From positions 431,986-495,985 of the forward strand of contig JAIOPN010000014.1 in the NCBI GenBank assembly GCA_021413865.1: a stretch of DNA of 64,000 nt, in the 5' to 3' direction. This stretch comes from Planctomycetota bacterium. Its GTDB lineage: Bacteria > Planctomycetota > Phycisphaerae > Phycisphaerales > Phycisphaeraceae. Below the pieces are notes generated by a model. That model saw only the letters and a program-made list of their open reading frames with translations, was not told the DNA's origin and ran no database searches. This document shows positions 17,785-27,156 of this stretch, one piece after another (position 1 is the first letter of the stretch; each line of letters opens with the position of its first letter). Both the position numbers and the translations under genes were made by a program.

Positions 17785-18744
17785 TCAGCGGGTCGTGGTG
17801 CGGCGGCGGACCATGAGCAGGCCGCCCAGGCCCAGGAGTGTGAGGGAGGCGGGCTCGGGAACTTCCAAGCCGATCTGCGCCGGCGAGTTGGGGGCGCCGG
17901 GGGTGAGCAGGCCGTTGTTGGTGTAGCCGTTGCTCAGGTAGGGGAAGTTGGTGCCGCCGACCTTGGCGTTGGCGTGGCCGCCGGCGTCGTCGGTGTCGGC
18001 GGTGGTGGAGAGGTTGGAGCCGACCAGGTCGCCGCCGAACCAGGCGGGGGTGTAGTTGGCGGTCAGGACGTTGGGGAAGCGGGCGATGAAGTCGTAGTTG
18101 CTCGTGCCGTTGGGGGCGGCGTAGAGCGGCAGCGAGCCCGAGGGGACGTAGATCCCGTCGGTCAGGTTGCCGTCGCGCCAGCCGATGGAGTCGATGACGT
18201 CGGCGGTGGTCCACAGCGGGTTGTCGATGACGTTATCGTTGTTGGTGTCGATGTCGTCGTCGTTGGCACCGCTGGCGTCGGTGTCGTTGGTGATGCTGCC
18301 GGTGAAGACGGTGCTGAGCAGGAGGTTGACGCCGCCGTTCTCGATGACAACCGCGCCGGCGGGGCCCCAGTTGTAGCGGGTGGTGGCGGCGGGGACGGCG
18401 GGGGACCAGGCGGGGACGGAGGAGGCGAAGGTCTGGCCAAGGATCATCAGGCCGTTGGTGCCGAAGGTCAGGCCGTTGAGGTTCTTGACCCAGTCGATGC
18501 CGCCGCGGCCGGGCGTGGTGGTCGCGTCACCCTCGATGTTGATGAGGTAGAGGTTGTGCGTCGCGAGCCAGGCGTTGTCGGTGGTCGGGTCGGTGCTGCG
18601 CAGCTCGATGTACTCGCGGTCGTTGTCGGGGCTGCCCTGCGGGTTGATGAACACCTCGTTGAGGAGGATGGCGGCGTTGGCGCTGCTAGCGCCCACGAGG
18701 CCTGCGGCCAGGGCCGCGGAGATGATCCACTTGCTCGTCTTCAT
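17785..18744 (-). CDS. PEP-CTERM surface protein, lamin-tail-like
   Basis: 319-aa exported protein. An N-terminal signal (residues 1-24, MKTSKWIISAALAAGLVGAS then NA) is followed by LLNEVFINPQGSPDNDREYI, resembling the start of a lamin-tail domain. The C-terminus is a PEP-CTERM sorting segment: VPEPASLTLLGLGGLL then a basic RRR tail, predicted to be processed by an exosortase and anchored at the surface. The middle is rich in Asn, Thr and Asp, including a NDTDASGANDDDIDTNNDN stretch that may bind calcium. A GGAAAGGA ribosome site precedes the ATG. It is upstream of the prepilin-like gene on the same strand. Confidence 0.9.
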   Translation of the reverse strand: MKTSKWIISAALAAGLVGASSANAAILLNEVFINPQGSPDNDREYIELRSTDPTTDNAWLATHNLYLINIEGDATTTPGRGGIDWVKNLNGLTFGTNGLMILGQTFASSVPAWSPAVPAATTRYNWGPAGAVVIENGGVNLLLSTVFTGSITNDTDASGANDDDIDTNNDNVIDNPLWTTADVIDSIGWRDGNLTDGIYVPSGSLPLYAAPNGTSNYDFIARFPNVLTANYTPAWFGGDLVGSNLSTTADTDDAGGHANAKVGGTNFPYLSNGYTNNGLLTPGAPNSPAQIGLEVPEPASLTLLGLGGLLMVRRRTTTR

Positions 18745-18946
18745 GCTCTTTTTCCTTTCCCTCTGAGGGGATGGTGAGTCCCTTCGACGGCTCGGCGCCG
18801 CGTTGCTGGCGCCGCCTTCCCCTCTCCACGCGAAGAGGGCCGTCTCGGGGAACGCGGAGCATGGTGCCGCGCGAGCGCTAAGGCCTCGCTGGGGCTGTGT
18901 GAAATGTGGGCGAATGTTTTGTTAGGACGTGGAAGGGTCGGCGCGC

Positions 18947-18975
18947 AAAAAAAGCCCGCGCCGTGTGGCGCGGGC
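18947..18975 (-). terminator. Rho-independent terminator of argG
   Basis: Reading the minus strand, a 9-bp stem GCCCGCGCC-ACAC-GGCGCGGGC is followed directly by seven T. It lies 42 bp past the argG stop. This is the clearest canonical terminator in the window. Confidence 0.85.
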
Positions 18976-19017
18976 CGGGGATAACATGGACTCACGACGC
19001 GTTACACAACCGCCCGA

Positions 19018-20253
<1,236 letters not shown>

Positions 20254-20440
20254 GGTGGGTCTCGGTGGCGTGGGGGAAAGAGCGGGACATTCTAAGGGGA
20301 AGTGATATGTCTAACCACAGACGCGCCGGCGATCGTTTTTGTTTTCGTTTAGCACCACCCATTCGGGGGCGCGCAAAACCACCCGTTGCCTCCGTGGGTT
20401 GCCCTTCGACGCGTTAGGGCTAACTCGTGAATCTGTAAAA

Positions 20441-21199
20441 TCAGGGGGACAGACCTAGCCGCGCTCTTACTGCCTCACTTTCGCTCAGAGTTCCCACCAC
20501 GAACACGCGCTGAGCGATCCAGCGGAAACCAATGGCCGATGGATTGGCGTCGTTTGACAGAGATTCGATCCGCGTGCCGTTGGCATAGCGCGCCCGAATA
20601 CCGATATCCTGATAGATGAGCGTGGAAGTGAGAGGCGCGACCGGGGGAATCAGGACCGTGCCCGTGGGGAGGGCGGTGAACGAAAAAACGCGTTGACCGG
20701 GCGCCCATCGGCCACGGCCTTCGCGGGTGTCGAACTCGATCCGCACAAGACCCCGATACCCCTCGACTAAGATAATCTCGACGACCGGCTCTGGAAGTGA
20801 ATATAGCGCGACCGTCATGGCGAGAGGCGTCGTAGCGTCGGCCCGAGTGACTTCCTCATTCATCCATCCCTCACGGTTATTGATGAAGTTGCTGTAACCG
20901 TGGGCCTGAACCTGTACGGAAACAGAGCCCACCGAACTGGGGTTTGTCGTCACGCGCACGCAGGCCGTGCCGCGAGCATCGGTGACCGCCCACTCGGACG
21001 GCGGGATAAAAATATCGCCGAAAAAATGGATGTACCCAATCTGGACCGACGCTCCCACGATCGGCCGCTGCGTCTCAGCGTCGATGACGCGCACCGTCGC
21101 TGGTTTATAGCTATGGCAGCCGGTTAGTATCAGCGTGGCAATGAGCAGGATTGTTTGTAGATATGGCATGCGATTAGGCAGAAGCCAAGGCGATATCAT
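20441..21199 (-). CDS. Lipoprotein of unknown function, low GC
   Basis: 252-aa predicted lipoprotein. The signal PYLQTILLIATLILTGC carries the lipobox LTGC. The mature part begins with a carboxypeptidase-regulatory-like beta module (ATVRVIDAETQRPIVGASVQ); the rest is beta-rich with no recognised domain. The start at 21199 is chosen because its ATG overlaps the stop of the small upstream ORF (TGATG), which suggests translational coupling; the ATG at 21169 is an alternative and keeps the same signal. GC content and codon use are visibly lower than the neighbours, so recent acquisition is possible. Confidence 0.65.
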   Translation of the reverse strand: MISPWLLPNRMPYLQTILLIATLILTGCHSYKPATVRVIDAETQRPIVGASVQIGYIHFFGDIFIPPSEWAVTDARGTACVRVTTNPSSVGSVSVQVQAHGYSNFINNREGWMNEEVTRADATTPLAMTVALYSLPEPVVEIILVEGYRGLVRIEFDTREGRGRWAPGQRVFSFTALPTGTVLIPPVAPLTSTLIYQDIGIRARYANGTRIESLSNDANPSAIGFRWIAQRVFVVGTLSESEAVRARLGLSP

Positions 21200-21333
21200 C
21201 AAACATCTTTGCGAACCTCGCGCCACAGGCGCGTTCGGCCGGCCGCAAAAACATCGCGTTCCGCCTTGACGATCCGCCGCTTCATCGCTGCGATCTTGGC
21301 GCGGTCGGTCGCTGAAAGGCGAGAGATGGCCAT
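21199..21333 (-). CDS. 44-aa basic small protein upstream of the lipoprotein
   Basis: Short ORF starting MAISRLSATDRAKIAAMKRR and ending TRLWREVRKDV, strongly basic and predicted helical. Its stop TGA overlaps the lipoprotein ATG (TGATG). It was found by reading the minus strand between the lipoprotein and the sialidase-like gene. No strong ribosome site lies directly before it; GAGGAA is about 15 nt upstream. I do not recognise the family. It could encode a small regulatory or leader peptide. Confidence 0.45.
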   Translation of the reverse strand: MAISRLSATDRAKIAAMKRRIVKAERDVFAAGRTRLWREVRKDV

Positions 21334-21430
21334 GGTAGTGACATTCCGTTCCTCACAGTTATTATATCGTTACGCATTGCGTCGAACTTGGTGCGTAGCG
21401 TGTGGTGCGGGAACATCGCGAAAAATCACC

Positions 21431-22519
21431 ATGACCCCCGACCCCGCACTCACCGCTCCGCCGCTCAACACCGCGCCGGGGCCCGAGTATCACGACCCGC
21501 ACCGCCGATTCCAAGGCATTCCCGGCATCGAGCGCTCCGCTCACGGCCGGCTGTTCGCCGCGTGGTACTCCGGCGGGGCGGGCGAAGGGCCGGAGAATTA
21601 CGTGCTCGTCGTCAAGAGCGACGACGACGGCGTGACGTGGTCGCGGCCGATCCTCGTCATTGATCCGCCGGGGAGGGTGCGGGCGTTCGACCCGGTGCTC
21701 TGGCACGACCCGTCCGCAAGGCTCTGGCTCTTCTGGGCGCAGAGTCTTGAGTGGTACGACGGCCGGGCGGGCGTGTGGGCGGCGCGCTGCGATCGGCCCG
21801 ATGAAGCCGCGCCGACGTGGTCCGCCCCGCGCCGGCTCTGCGACGGCGTCATGATGAACAAGCCGACCGTGCTCCATGATGGCACGTGGCTGCTCCCCGC
21901 CTGTCTGTGGAATTTCTCGCACCCCACCGTTCACATCACGAAGCTCGACGCGCTCAGGGAGCAGCACTACTCCAACGTCTTCGCCTCACGCGACTCGGGC
22001 CAGACGTTCGCGCGGATCGGTTCCGCCGACGTGCCCGGGCGGACGCACGACGAGCACATGATCCTCGAGCGGAGCGACGGCTCGCTGCTCATGCTCGTGC
22101 GGACGCACTACGGCATCGGCAAGAGCACGTCACGCGACGGCGGCGCGGCCTGGTCCCCCGGCGAAAACTCCGGCCTGCCCGGCCCCGACGCCCGCTTCTT
22201 CATCCGCCGGCTCCGCTCCGGCCGGGTGCTGCTCATCAACCATCACAACTTCCACTGGCGCGACCACCTCACCGCGCTGCTCTCCGACGACGACGGCCAA
22301 ACCTGGCCGCACACGCTCCTGCTCGACGAGCGGGCCGGCGTCTCCTACCCCGACGCGGTCGAGTCCGCCGACGGCCGCATCTACGCGATCTACGACCGCA
22401 ACCGCACCACCGACCGCGAGATTTTGATGGCGGTGTTCACGGAGGCGGACGTGGTTGCGGGAAGGTGCGTGGATGCGCGGTCGCGGTTGGGCGTGGTGAT
22501 TAGTAGGGTGGGCTGCTGA
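21431..22519 (+). CDS. Sialidase-fold (BNR repeat) glycosidase-like protein
   Basis: 362-aa six-bladed propeller. Asp-box (BNR) motifs S-x-D-x-G-x-x-W are visible: SDDDGVTWSRP (~residue 58), SRDSGQTFARI, SRDGGAAWSPG and SDDDGQTWPHT. GRLFAAWYSGGAGEGPEN near the N-terminus matches the family of exo-sialidase-like proteins. No signal peptide from this start. The longer upstream frame overlaps the divergent 44-aa ORF and is not used. Many environmental members act on non-sialic sugars or are lyases; the substrate is not deducible here. Confidence 0.82.
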   Translation: MTPDPALTAPPLNTAPGPEYHDPHRRFQGIPGIERSAHGRLFAAWYSGGAGEGPENYVLVVKSDDDGVTWSRPILVIDPPGRVRAFDPVLWHDPSARLWLFWAQSLEWYDGRAGVWAARCDRPDEAAPTWSAPRRLCDGVMMNKPTVLHDGTWLLPACLWNFSHPTVHITKLDALREQHYSNVFASRDSGQTFARIGSADVPGRTHDEHMILERSDGSLLMLVRTHYGIGKSTSRDGGAAWSPGENSGLPGPDARFFIRRLRSGRVLLINHHNFHWRDHLTALLSDDDGQTWPHTLLLDERAGVSYPDAVESADGRIYAIYDRNRTTDREILMAVFTEADVVAGRCVDARSRLGVVISRVGC

Positions 22520-22527
22520 AATAAAAA

Positions 22528-22690
22528 AGCCCCGCATTTGGGTAGTGGGGCGATTTGAAATGGGTGGCTGGGGCTAAGGTCTTCCGCAGCCCCGGCGAAG
22601 GGCTCACGAAGAGCCGGGGCATCGAAGACTCTGCCCCAGCCACCCTGAGATTTCAAATCGACCCACTACCCGCATTTGCATGACGGGGCT
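22528..22690. repeat. Long imperfect inverted repeat (family 2, copy 1)
   Basis: About 160 bp folds on itself almost end to end. The arms pair GCATTTGGGTAGTGGG with CCCACTACCCGCATTTGC, GATTTGAAAT with ATTTCAAATC, GGTGGCTGGGGC with GCCCCAGCCACC, and GCCCCGGC with GCCGGGGC. The inner 80 bp recurs nearly identically, in inverted orientation, at 51855-51928. It carries no gene, and lies between the convergent sialidase-like and HDOD genes. Confidence 0.8.
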
Positions 22691-22734
22691 CCGGTGGAGC
22701 CGGCGATAAATAGGAGATGTACAAAAACGCGCAT

Positions 22735-22768
22735 AAAAAAAAGGCGACGGTGCTTGCACACCGTCGCC
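22735..22768 (-). terminator. Rho-independent terminator of the HDOD gene
   Basis: On the minus strand a perfect 10-bp stem (GGCGACGGTG / CACCGTCGCC, 6-nt loop) is followed by eight T. It lies 71 bp after the HDOD stop. Confidence 0.85.
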
Positions 22769-22839
22769 CGGAGGGAAAAGAGAGACGCCTGTGTAATGGG
22801 CACGCTCGTTGGTGCATGCCCCGTGAAGAAACGCGTGTC

Positions 22840-23790
22840 TCAGGCCGGCGAGCCGTCGGCTAGCAGGCCGGTCGCCGTCTGCATGGCGGCGGGCATGGCG
22901 ACGCGGACCTCGTCGATCTGGGCCTGGGTCAGGTTGAGCTGCTGGAGCAACTCGCTGGCGATCTGTTCGGTCTCGATGGAGCGGGTAAAGCCGAGTTTGC
23001 TCGTCGCGGCGACGATGTCGGCGACGTGGACCAGCCCGGTGAGCGTGCGGTTGGACTGGGCCAGCTCCATCGGGCGGTGGTGGAAGCCGGTGACGTAGCT
23101 GAAGCTGACGGGGAACTTCCACGCGCGGCAGAGGGCGGCGCCGAACTGCTCGTGGTTGGCGCCCAGGGCGGCCTGCTCGGCGTTGCGGAGCGTGAGGCCG
23201 GGCGTCGCGTCCATTTTTTCGATGGCCTCGACGAACTTGGAGCGGCGCGCCTGGACCTCGACCATGATGCCCAGGTCGTGGATCAGGCCGGCGAGGAACG
23301 CCTCGTCGGGCAGGCCGAGGCTGACCTTTTCCGCGAGCAGGCGGGTGCAGGTGCCCACGGCGATGGAGTGTGTCCACAAATCCTTGGCGGCGAACTGGGG
23401 GCAGATCTGCCCGCCGCGGAAGAGCTTGGCGAGGCTGGCGGCGATGGCGATGTTCTTGACGGCGTTGAGGCCCAGGAGGACGACGGCGCGGTTGATCGAG
23501 CCGATCTGCCCGGGCAGGCCGTAGAAGGCGGAGTTGACGACCTTAAGGATGCGTGCGCCCAGGGCGGGGTCGTGGGTGATGATCTTGTTGAGGTCCTGGG
23601 CGGTGGACTCGGGGTCCTCGACGAGCTTGATGATCTTGAGGGTGATCTCGGGCAGGGTGGCGATGTGGCTGATTTCCTGGATGGCGGCGGCGATGAGCTG
23701 GTCCGCGTCCTGGGGCGTGGCGGGGCCGGTGGCGTTGCCCCCGGGGGTCGCCGGCGCGGCCGCGTTGCTGTTGGGTGCGGTGGTGGGCAT
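22840..23790 (-). CDS. HDOD-domain signalling protein
   Basis: 316-aa soluble protein. After an Ala/Pro/Thr-rich N-terminus (~28 residues) the HDOD domain spans about 35-240: LPEITLKIIKLVEDPESTAQ, ITHDPALGARILKVVNSAFYG, and VVLLGLNAVKNIAIAASL. It carries HDLGIMVE, so part of the HD pattern is retained, but HDOD proteins usually lack phosphodiesterase activity. Such proteins act in cyclic-di-GMP signalling, chemotaxis or cell-cycle control. An AGGAG ribosome site precedes the ATG and a terminator follows. No receiver or kinase partner is adjacent. Confidence 0.9.
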   Translation of the reverse strand: MPTTAPNSNAAAPATPGGNATGPATPQDADQLIAAAIQEISHIATLPEITLKIIKLVEDPESTAQDLNKIITHDPALGARILKVVNSAFYGLPGQIGSINRAVVLLGLNAVKNIAIAASLAKLFRGGQICPQFAAKDLWTHSIAVGTCTRLLAEKVSLGLPDEAFLAGLIHDLGIMVEVQARRSKFVEAIEKMDATPGLTLRNAEQAALGANHEQFGAALCRAWKFPVSFSYVTGFHHRPMELAQSNRTLTGLVHVADIVAATSKLGFTRSIETEQIASELLQQLNLTQAQIDEVRVAMPAAMQTATGLLADGSPA

Positions 23791-23916
23791 GGTCTCTCTC
23801 TCCTGGGGGTTCCCTCAATGGGAGCATCGACCGCGGGCGCGGAGCACTTGAACAGGGGGGATGAAAATCCGCCGCCGGCGGTTGTGGAGCGCGGATGAGG
23901 GGCCTAATGTGCGGGG

Positions 23917-24240
23917 ATGTGGCGTGTGTTTGTAAATAACCAGGGCGATTGGAAGGGGCGCGCCGCGCGCATCACGGGGCTGGGCCTGGCGGCGCAGGGT
24001 GCGGTTCTGGCCGCGGGAATCGTGGTCGTGCCGGTGGTCGCGCTGGCGGTGCTGGTCGGGCTTTTCGTGGGGGTGGTGGTGTTTGTGGCGCTGAGTCTGG
24101 TGGTAGCGGTTGTAACGGCGGTCGGCGGGATTTTTTCGGGGGGACGCGGAGATAGAGTGGGCGGGGGCGGTTATCAATCACCCGCGGAGGATGGGCGGGA
24201 GAATGTGCGCGTGATCGTGCACGAGCAGCGGGGGGAGTGA
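23917..24240 (+). CDS. Small membrane protein of unknown function
   Basis: 107 aa. Residues ~18-75 contain two long hydrophobic stretches (GLAAQGAVLAAGIVVVPVVA, then LVGLFVGVVVFVALSLVVAV) followed by a Gly/Arg linker and an acidic tail ending RENVRVIVHEQRGE, predicted cytoplasmic. It starts with MWRVFVNNQGDWKGRA. There is no clear ribosome site; a weak TAATGT lies 6 nt upstream. The family is not recognised. Divergent from the HDOD gene and followed by a palindromic element. Confidence 0.6.
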   Translation: MWRVFVNNQGDWKGRAARITGLGLAAQGAVLAAGIVVVPVVALAVLVGLFVGVVVFVALSLVVAVVTAVGGIFSGGRGDRVGGGGYQSPAEDGRENVRVIVHEQRGE

Positions 24241-24249
24241 CTTCAATCC

Positions 24250-24338
24250 GGTGGGGCAGGCGTCCCGCCTGTCTCTTTCTTTTTTGAAATTCAACCCGGC
24301 TTCGGAAGGCCGGCGGCAGGCGGGACGCCTGCCCCACC
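24250..24338. repeat. Palindromic element, family 1 copy A
   Basis: Perfect 22-bp terminal arms (24250-24271 and 24317-24338; GGTGGGGCAGGCGTCCCGCC then TG, and its complement) enclose 45 bp that includes TTTTTTGAAATTCAA and an internal GGCTTCGGAAGGCC hairpin. There is no coding content. It lies between convergent genes. Confidence 0.85.
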
Positions 24339-24358
24339 AGCCACCTATCCAATTCACG

Positions 24359-25321
24359 TCACGGTGCGGGAAATTGCGGCCGCTTGCCCTCGATCACCGC
24401 TAACACGTCGCGGACGACCCAGCTCATGTTTTCGAGCGCGGGGTGCGTGCGCGAGGCGAGGTGCGGGAGCAGCCGGACGTTGCCGAGGCGGTAGAGCGGG
24501 TAATCGGCGGGCGGGGGCTCGGGCTCGTGGACGTCGAGGATCGCCCGGCCGCCGGCGGCCGCGCTGTGCTTGGCCCACGCCGCCAGCGCGGGGGCATCGA
24601 CGAGCATGCCGCGCGCGGCGTTGATGAAGAGCGCCCCGGGTTTTAGTTTCGCCAGCGCCGCGGCATTGATCAGGTTGCGGTTGGACTCGCGCCCATCGAC
24701 GTGCACGGTGAAGACATCGCTGCGGGCGAGCAGCGTGTCCATGTCCACGAACTCGACCGGGTAATCGACCGCGGTGCGCAGCTCGCTTTCGGGCAGCAGG
24801 TCGTGGGCGATGACCTTCATGCCGATCGCATGGGCGACCGCGCCGAGGCGTTTGCCGATCCGGCCGAAGCCCAGGATGCCCAGCGTGAGCTGGTCGAGCT
24901 GGGTGCCGACCTGGGTCTTGCGGAGCTGGTGGAACTCTTTCGCCGAGACGGCGGCGGGCATGGCGGTGCGCGGGCGGAACGTGTCGAGCATGAGGCCGGT
25001 GACGTACTCGACGACGGCCTGCGTGTTCGCGTCGGGGGTGTAAACCACCTCGACGCCGCGCGACCGGCAGGCGGGGACGTCGATGTTGTCCAGCCCGACG
25101 CCCGCCCGGCCGACGACTTTCAGCTTCGGCGCGCCGGCGAGCAGCGTGGCGTCCACGCGCGTGTAGGTGCGCACCAGCAGACCCTCGGCGGTGGGGAGCA
25201 GCCGTTTGAGCTCATCGGTTTTTTCGTGCGAGCACCAAACGAGGTTCACCCGCTCCGCCAGCCATTTGGCGGGGGTGTCGTCGAGCGTCTCGGTGACGAT
25301 GACCGTGGGGGGCGGGCTCAC
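24359..25321 (-). CDS. D-2-hydroxyacid dehydrogenase (SerA/3-phosphoglycerate dehydrogenase-like)
   Basis: 320-aa NAD-dependent dehydrogenase. The nucleotide motif LGILGFGRIGKR is central. The catalytic set is Arg in NAARGMLVD, Glu in DVHEPEP and His in LLPHLAS. No C-terminal ACT domain, so it is shorter than full SerA; hydroxypyruvate or other 2-hydroxyacids are also possible substrates. It starts with GTG at 25321, overlapping the ferredoxin stop (GTGA), so the two are translationally coupled. The longer ATG frame at 25420 lies inside the ferredoxin gene and is rejected. Confidence 0.85.
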   Translation of the reverse strand: MSPPPTVIVTETLDDTPAKWLAERVNLVWCSHEKTDELKRLLPTAEGLLVRTYTRVDATLLAGAPKLKVVGRAGVGLDNIDVPACRSRGVEVVYTPDANTQAVVEYVTGLMLDTFRPRTAMPAAVSAKEFHQLRKTQVGTQLDQLTLGILGFGRIGKRLGAVAHAIGMKVIAHDLLPESELRTAVDYPVEFVDMDTLLARSDVFTVHVDGRESNRNLINAAALAKLKPGALFINAARGMLVDAPALAAWAKHSAAAGGRAILDVHEPEPPPADYPLYRLGNVRLLPHLASRTHPALENMSWVVRDVLAVIEGKRPQFPAP

Positions 25322-25578
25322 TTCTTGAAATAGTCCGCGTTCTTCTGGATGTACGACTGCCATTCCGCGGGCAGCTCGTTCTCGGGGAAGATCGCCTTCA
25401 CGGGGCACTCGTCCACGCACATGTTGCAGTCGATGCAGGTGTCCGGGTCAATGTAGAGCTGGTCGGCCTTCTCGAACTCGGGGGCGTCCTTGCCGGGGTG
25501 GATGCAGTCCACCGGGCAGACCGCGACGCAGGCGGTGTCCTTGGTCCCGATGCAGGGCTCGGCAATGATGTAGGCCAT
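25318..25578 (-). CDS. Ferredoxin (two Fe-S clusters), copy 2
   Basis: 86-aa bacterial-type ferredoxin. The N-terminal set CIGTKDTACVAVCPVDC gives the C-x7-C-x3-C-x3-C pattern of FdxA-like 7Fe/8Fe ferredoxins; the second set is CIDCNMCVDECP (C-x2-C-x2-C-x3-C). The tail EWQSYIQKNADYFKK is Lys-rich. It is nearly identical to the gene at 25649-25909 and lies 70 bp downstream of it. The start at 25578 has TAGAAT 5 nt upstream and no ribosome site, unlike the paralogue. The stop overlaps the dehydrogenase GTG. Confidence 0.93.
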   Translation of the reverse strand: MAYIIAEPCIGTKDTACVAVCPVDCIHPGKDAPEFEKADQLYIDPDTCIDCNMCVDECPVKAIFPENELPAEWQSYIQKNADYFKK

Positions 25579-25583
25579 GGTTG

Positions 25584-25589
25584 ATTCTA
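25584..25589 (-). promoter_or_regulatory. -10-like hexamer 5 nt before ferredoxin copy 2
   Basis: TAGAAT on the minus strand lies 5 nt before the ATG at 25578. The same TAGAATCA string precedes the DNA methyltransferase start at 26081. It may drive a leaderless transcript of this ferredoxin and the dehydrogenase. Confidence 0.4.
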
Positions 25590-25648
25590 GGCGAGCACCG
25601 CGCGGCAAAACCAAGCCCAGGCATTCGCACACAACCTCAACCGGCCGC

Positions 25649-25909
25649 TTACTTCTTGAACCAGTCCGCGTTCTTCTGGATGTACGCCTGCCACTCGGCG
25701 GGCAGGTCCTCCTCGGGGAAGATCGCCTTCACGGGGCACTCGTCCACGCACAGCCCGCAGTCGATGCAGGTGTCCGGGTCGATGTAGAGCTGGTCGGCCT
25801 TTTCGAACTCGGGGGCGTCCTTCACGGGGTGGATGCAGTCCACCGGGCAGACCGCGACGCAGGCGGTGTCCTTGGTCCCGATGCAGGGTTCGGCGATGAT
25901 GTGCGGCAT
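25649..25909 (-). CDS. Ferredoxin (two Fe-S clusters), copy 1
   Basis: 86-aa paralogue of the next gene, differing at only about a dozen residues (for example CGLCVDECP against CNMCVDECP). It keeps all cluster cysteines and the same Lys-rich tail. A normal AAGGAG ribosome site precedes its ATG. An in-tandem duplication kept at high similarity over the whole length suggests a recent event or gene conversion. Ferredoxins of this type carry electrons at low potential; partners are not obvious here apart from the coupled dehydrogenase. Confidence 0.94.
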   Translation of the reverse strand: MPHIIAEPCIGTKDTACVAVCPVDCIHPVKDAPEFEKADQLYIDPDTCIDCGLCVDECPVKAIFPEEDLPAEWQAYIQKNADWFKK

Positions 25910-26068
25910 GATGGCTCCTTCTGTGCTTCGCTAGGCCATGGAAGTATATAGAAACGTTCCGACGGCGGGCAAGCAATCGCCCCAGCCAAATCGGTGTAAA
26001 ACGGGGCGGGCTTGAGGGGCTGTGGAGGGCCGTGGTTTCGGGCCCGAGCGCCACCCCGCCGCGCCGGT

Positions 26069-26074
26069 TAGAAT
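26069..26074 (+). promoter_or_regulatory. -10-like hexamer 6 nt before the DNA methyltransferase
   Basis: TAGAAT is followed by CACCCC and then the ATG at 26081. There is no ribosome site, so a leaderless mRNA is likely. Confidence 0.45.
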
Positions 26075-26080
26075 CACCCC

Positions 26081-27118
26081 ATGCCAACCACCGACCCAAC
26101 CCTCGCGCCGCCGCTCGACACCATCCTGGTCGGCGACTGCCTCAAGCGCATGGCCGAACTGCCCGAGGCGTGCACCGACCTGATCTTCGCCGACCCGCCC
26201 TACAACATCGGTTACAAGTACGACCGCTACGAAGACAAACGCGACGACCACGACTACGTCGAGTGGACGCAGGACTGGATCACCGCCTGCGCCCGCTTGC
26301 TTAGGCCCTCGGGCAGCTTCTACATCCTGATCGGCGACGAGTACGCCGCCGAGACGCGGCTGCACCTGAAGAAACTCGAGCGCGAGCACAAGCTCGTCTT
26401 CCGCAACTGGATCCTCTGGCACTACACCTTCGGGCAGAACTGCAAGGTGAAGTTCAACCGCAGCCACGCGCACCTTTTCTACTGCGTCGGAACGGCGGCG
26501 TTTGATAAAGGATCGTTCGACGTGCGCGGCACCATCGGCACCAAGGTGAAGATGCCCTTCACCTTCAACCGCGAGGCCATCGCCGTGCCCAGCGCGCGGC
26601 AGACGACCTACGGCGATCTGCGCGCCAACCCCAAGGGCAAACTCCCCGACGACGTCTGGTACCTCCGCCCGCAATCGGCGATCGAGTCACGCCCCCCCGG
26701 AAGCAACAACGGCGGCGCGGGCGAGCCCTGGTTCTTCGACGGCGAGGGGGACACATGGTACCTCTCGCGGCTCTGCGGCACGTTCAAGGAGCGGATGGGC
26801 TGGCACCCGTGCCAGTTGCCCGAGTCGCTGCTGGAGCGGATCGTGCGCGTCTCGTCGAACGCCGGCGACGTGGTGTTCGACCCCTTCGCGGGCAGCGGGA
26901 CGACGATCGCGGTGGCGGCGCGGTTAGGCCGGCGCTGGCTCGGATGTGAGCTGAGCAAGGAGTACGCGAAGAAGGCGATCGCCCGGGCGAAGCACTCGCA
27001 GGAGACCGGCACGCCGATGCTCACGACGTGTGACGAAAAGGGGCTGGACCGCAGCAAGCCGAAAAAGAAACGCGAGCCGCACCGCTCGACGGAGCTCTAC
27101 GAGGCGCCGGCGAAGTAG
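26081..27118 (+). CDS. Orphan DNA methyltransferase, beta class
   Basis: 345-aa site-specific DNA methylase (N6-adenine or N4-cytosine). Motif IV DPPYNIGY is at residues ~39-46 and the SAM motif I FAGSGTT near 273-279. The order IV before I, with the target-recognition region between, defines the beta class. No restriction gene is adjacent, so it may be an orphan, regulatory or cell-cycle methylase like CcrM, or a remnant of a restriction system. The C-terminal Lys/Arg tail (SKPKKKREPHRS) may bind DNA. Convergent with ppk1. Confidence 0.9.
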   Translation: MPTTDPTLAPPLDTILVGDCLKRMAELPEACTDLIFADPPYNIGYKYDRYEDKRDDHDYVEWTQDWITACARLLRPSGSFYILIGDEYAAETRLHLKKLEREHKLVFRNWILWHYTFGQNCKVKFNRSHAHLFYCVGTAAFDKGSFDVRGTIGTKVKMPFTFNREAIAVPSARQTTYGDLRANPKGKLPDDVWYLRPQSAIESRPPGSNNGGAGEPWFFDGEGDTWYLSRLCGTFKERMGWHPCQLPESLLERIVRVSSNAGDVVFDPFAGSGTTIAVAARLGRRWLGCELSKEYAKKAIARAKHSQETGTPMLTTCDEKGLDRSKPKKKREPHRSTELYEAPAK

Positions 27119-27119
27119 T

Positions 27120-27150
27120 CTTTCCCTCTCCCCAAAGGGGCGAGGGGAAG
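27120..27150. terminator. Hairpin between convergent methyltransferase and ppk1 genes
   Basis: An imperfect 14-bp stem (CTTTCCCTCTCCCC with GGGGCGAGGGGAAG, AAA loop, 12 of 14 paired) fills the 38-bp convergent gap. It probably serves both directions and belongs to the CCCTCTCC hairpin type also found at 8833 and 10521. Confidence 0.55.
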
Positions 27151-27156
27151 AAGCCA

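Noticed and set aside
18741..18995. 84-codon minus-strand frame upstream of the PEP-CTERM gene
   Set aside because: It overlaps the PEP-CTERM start region and the argG terminator, and has no ribosome site or recognisable content.
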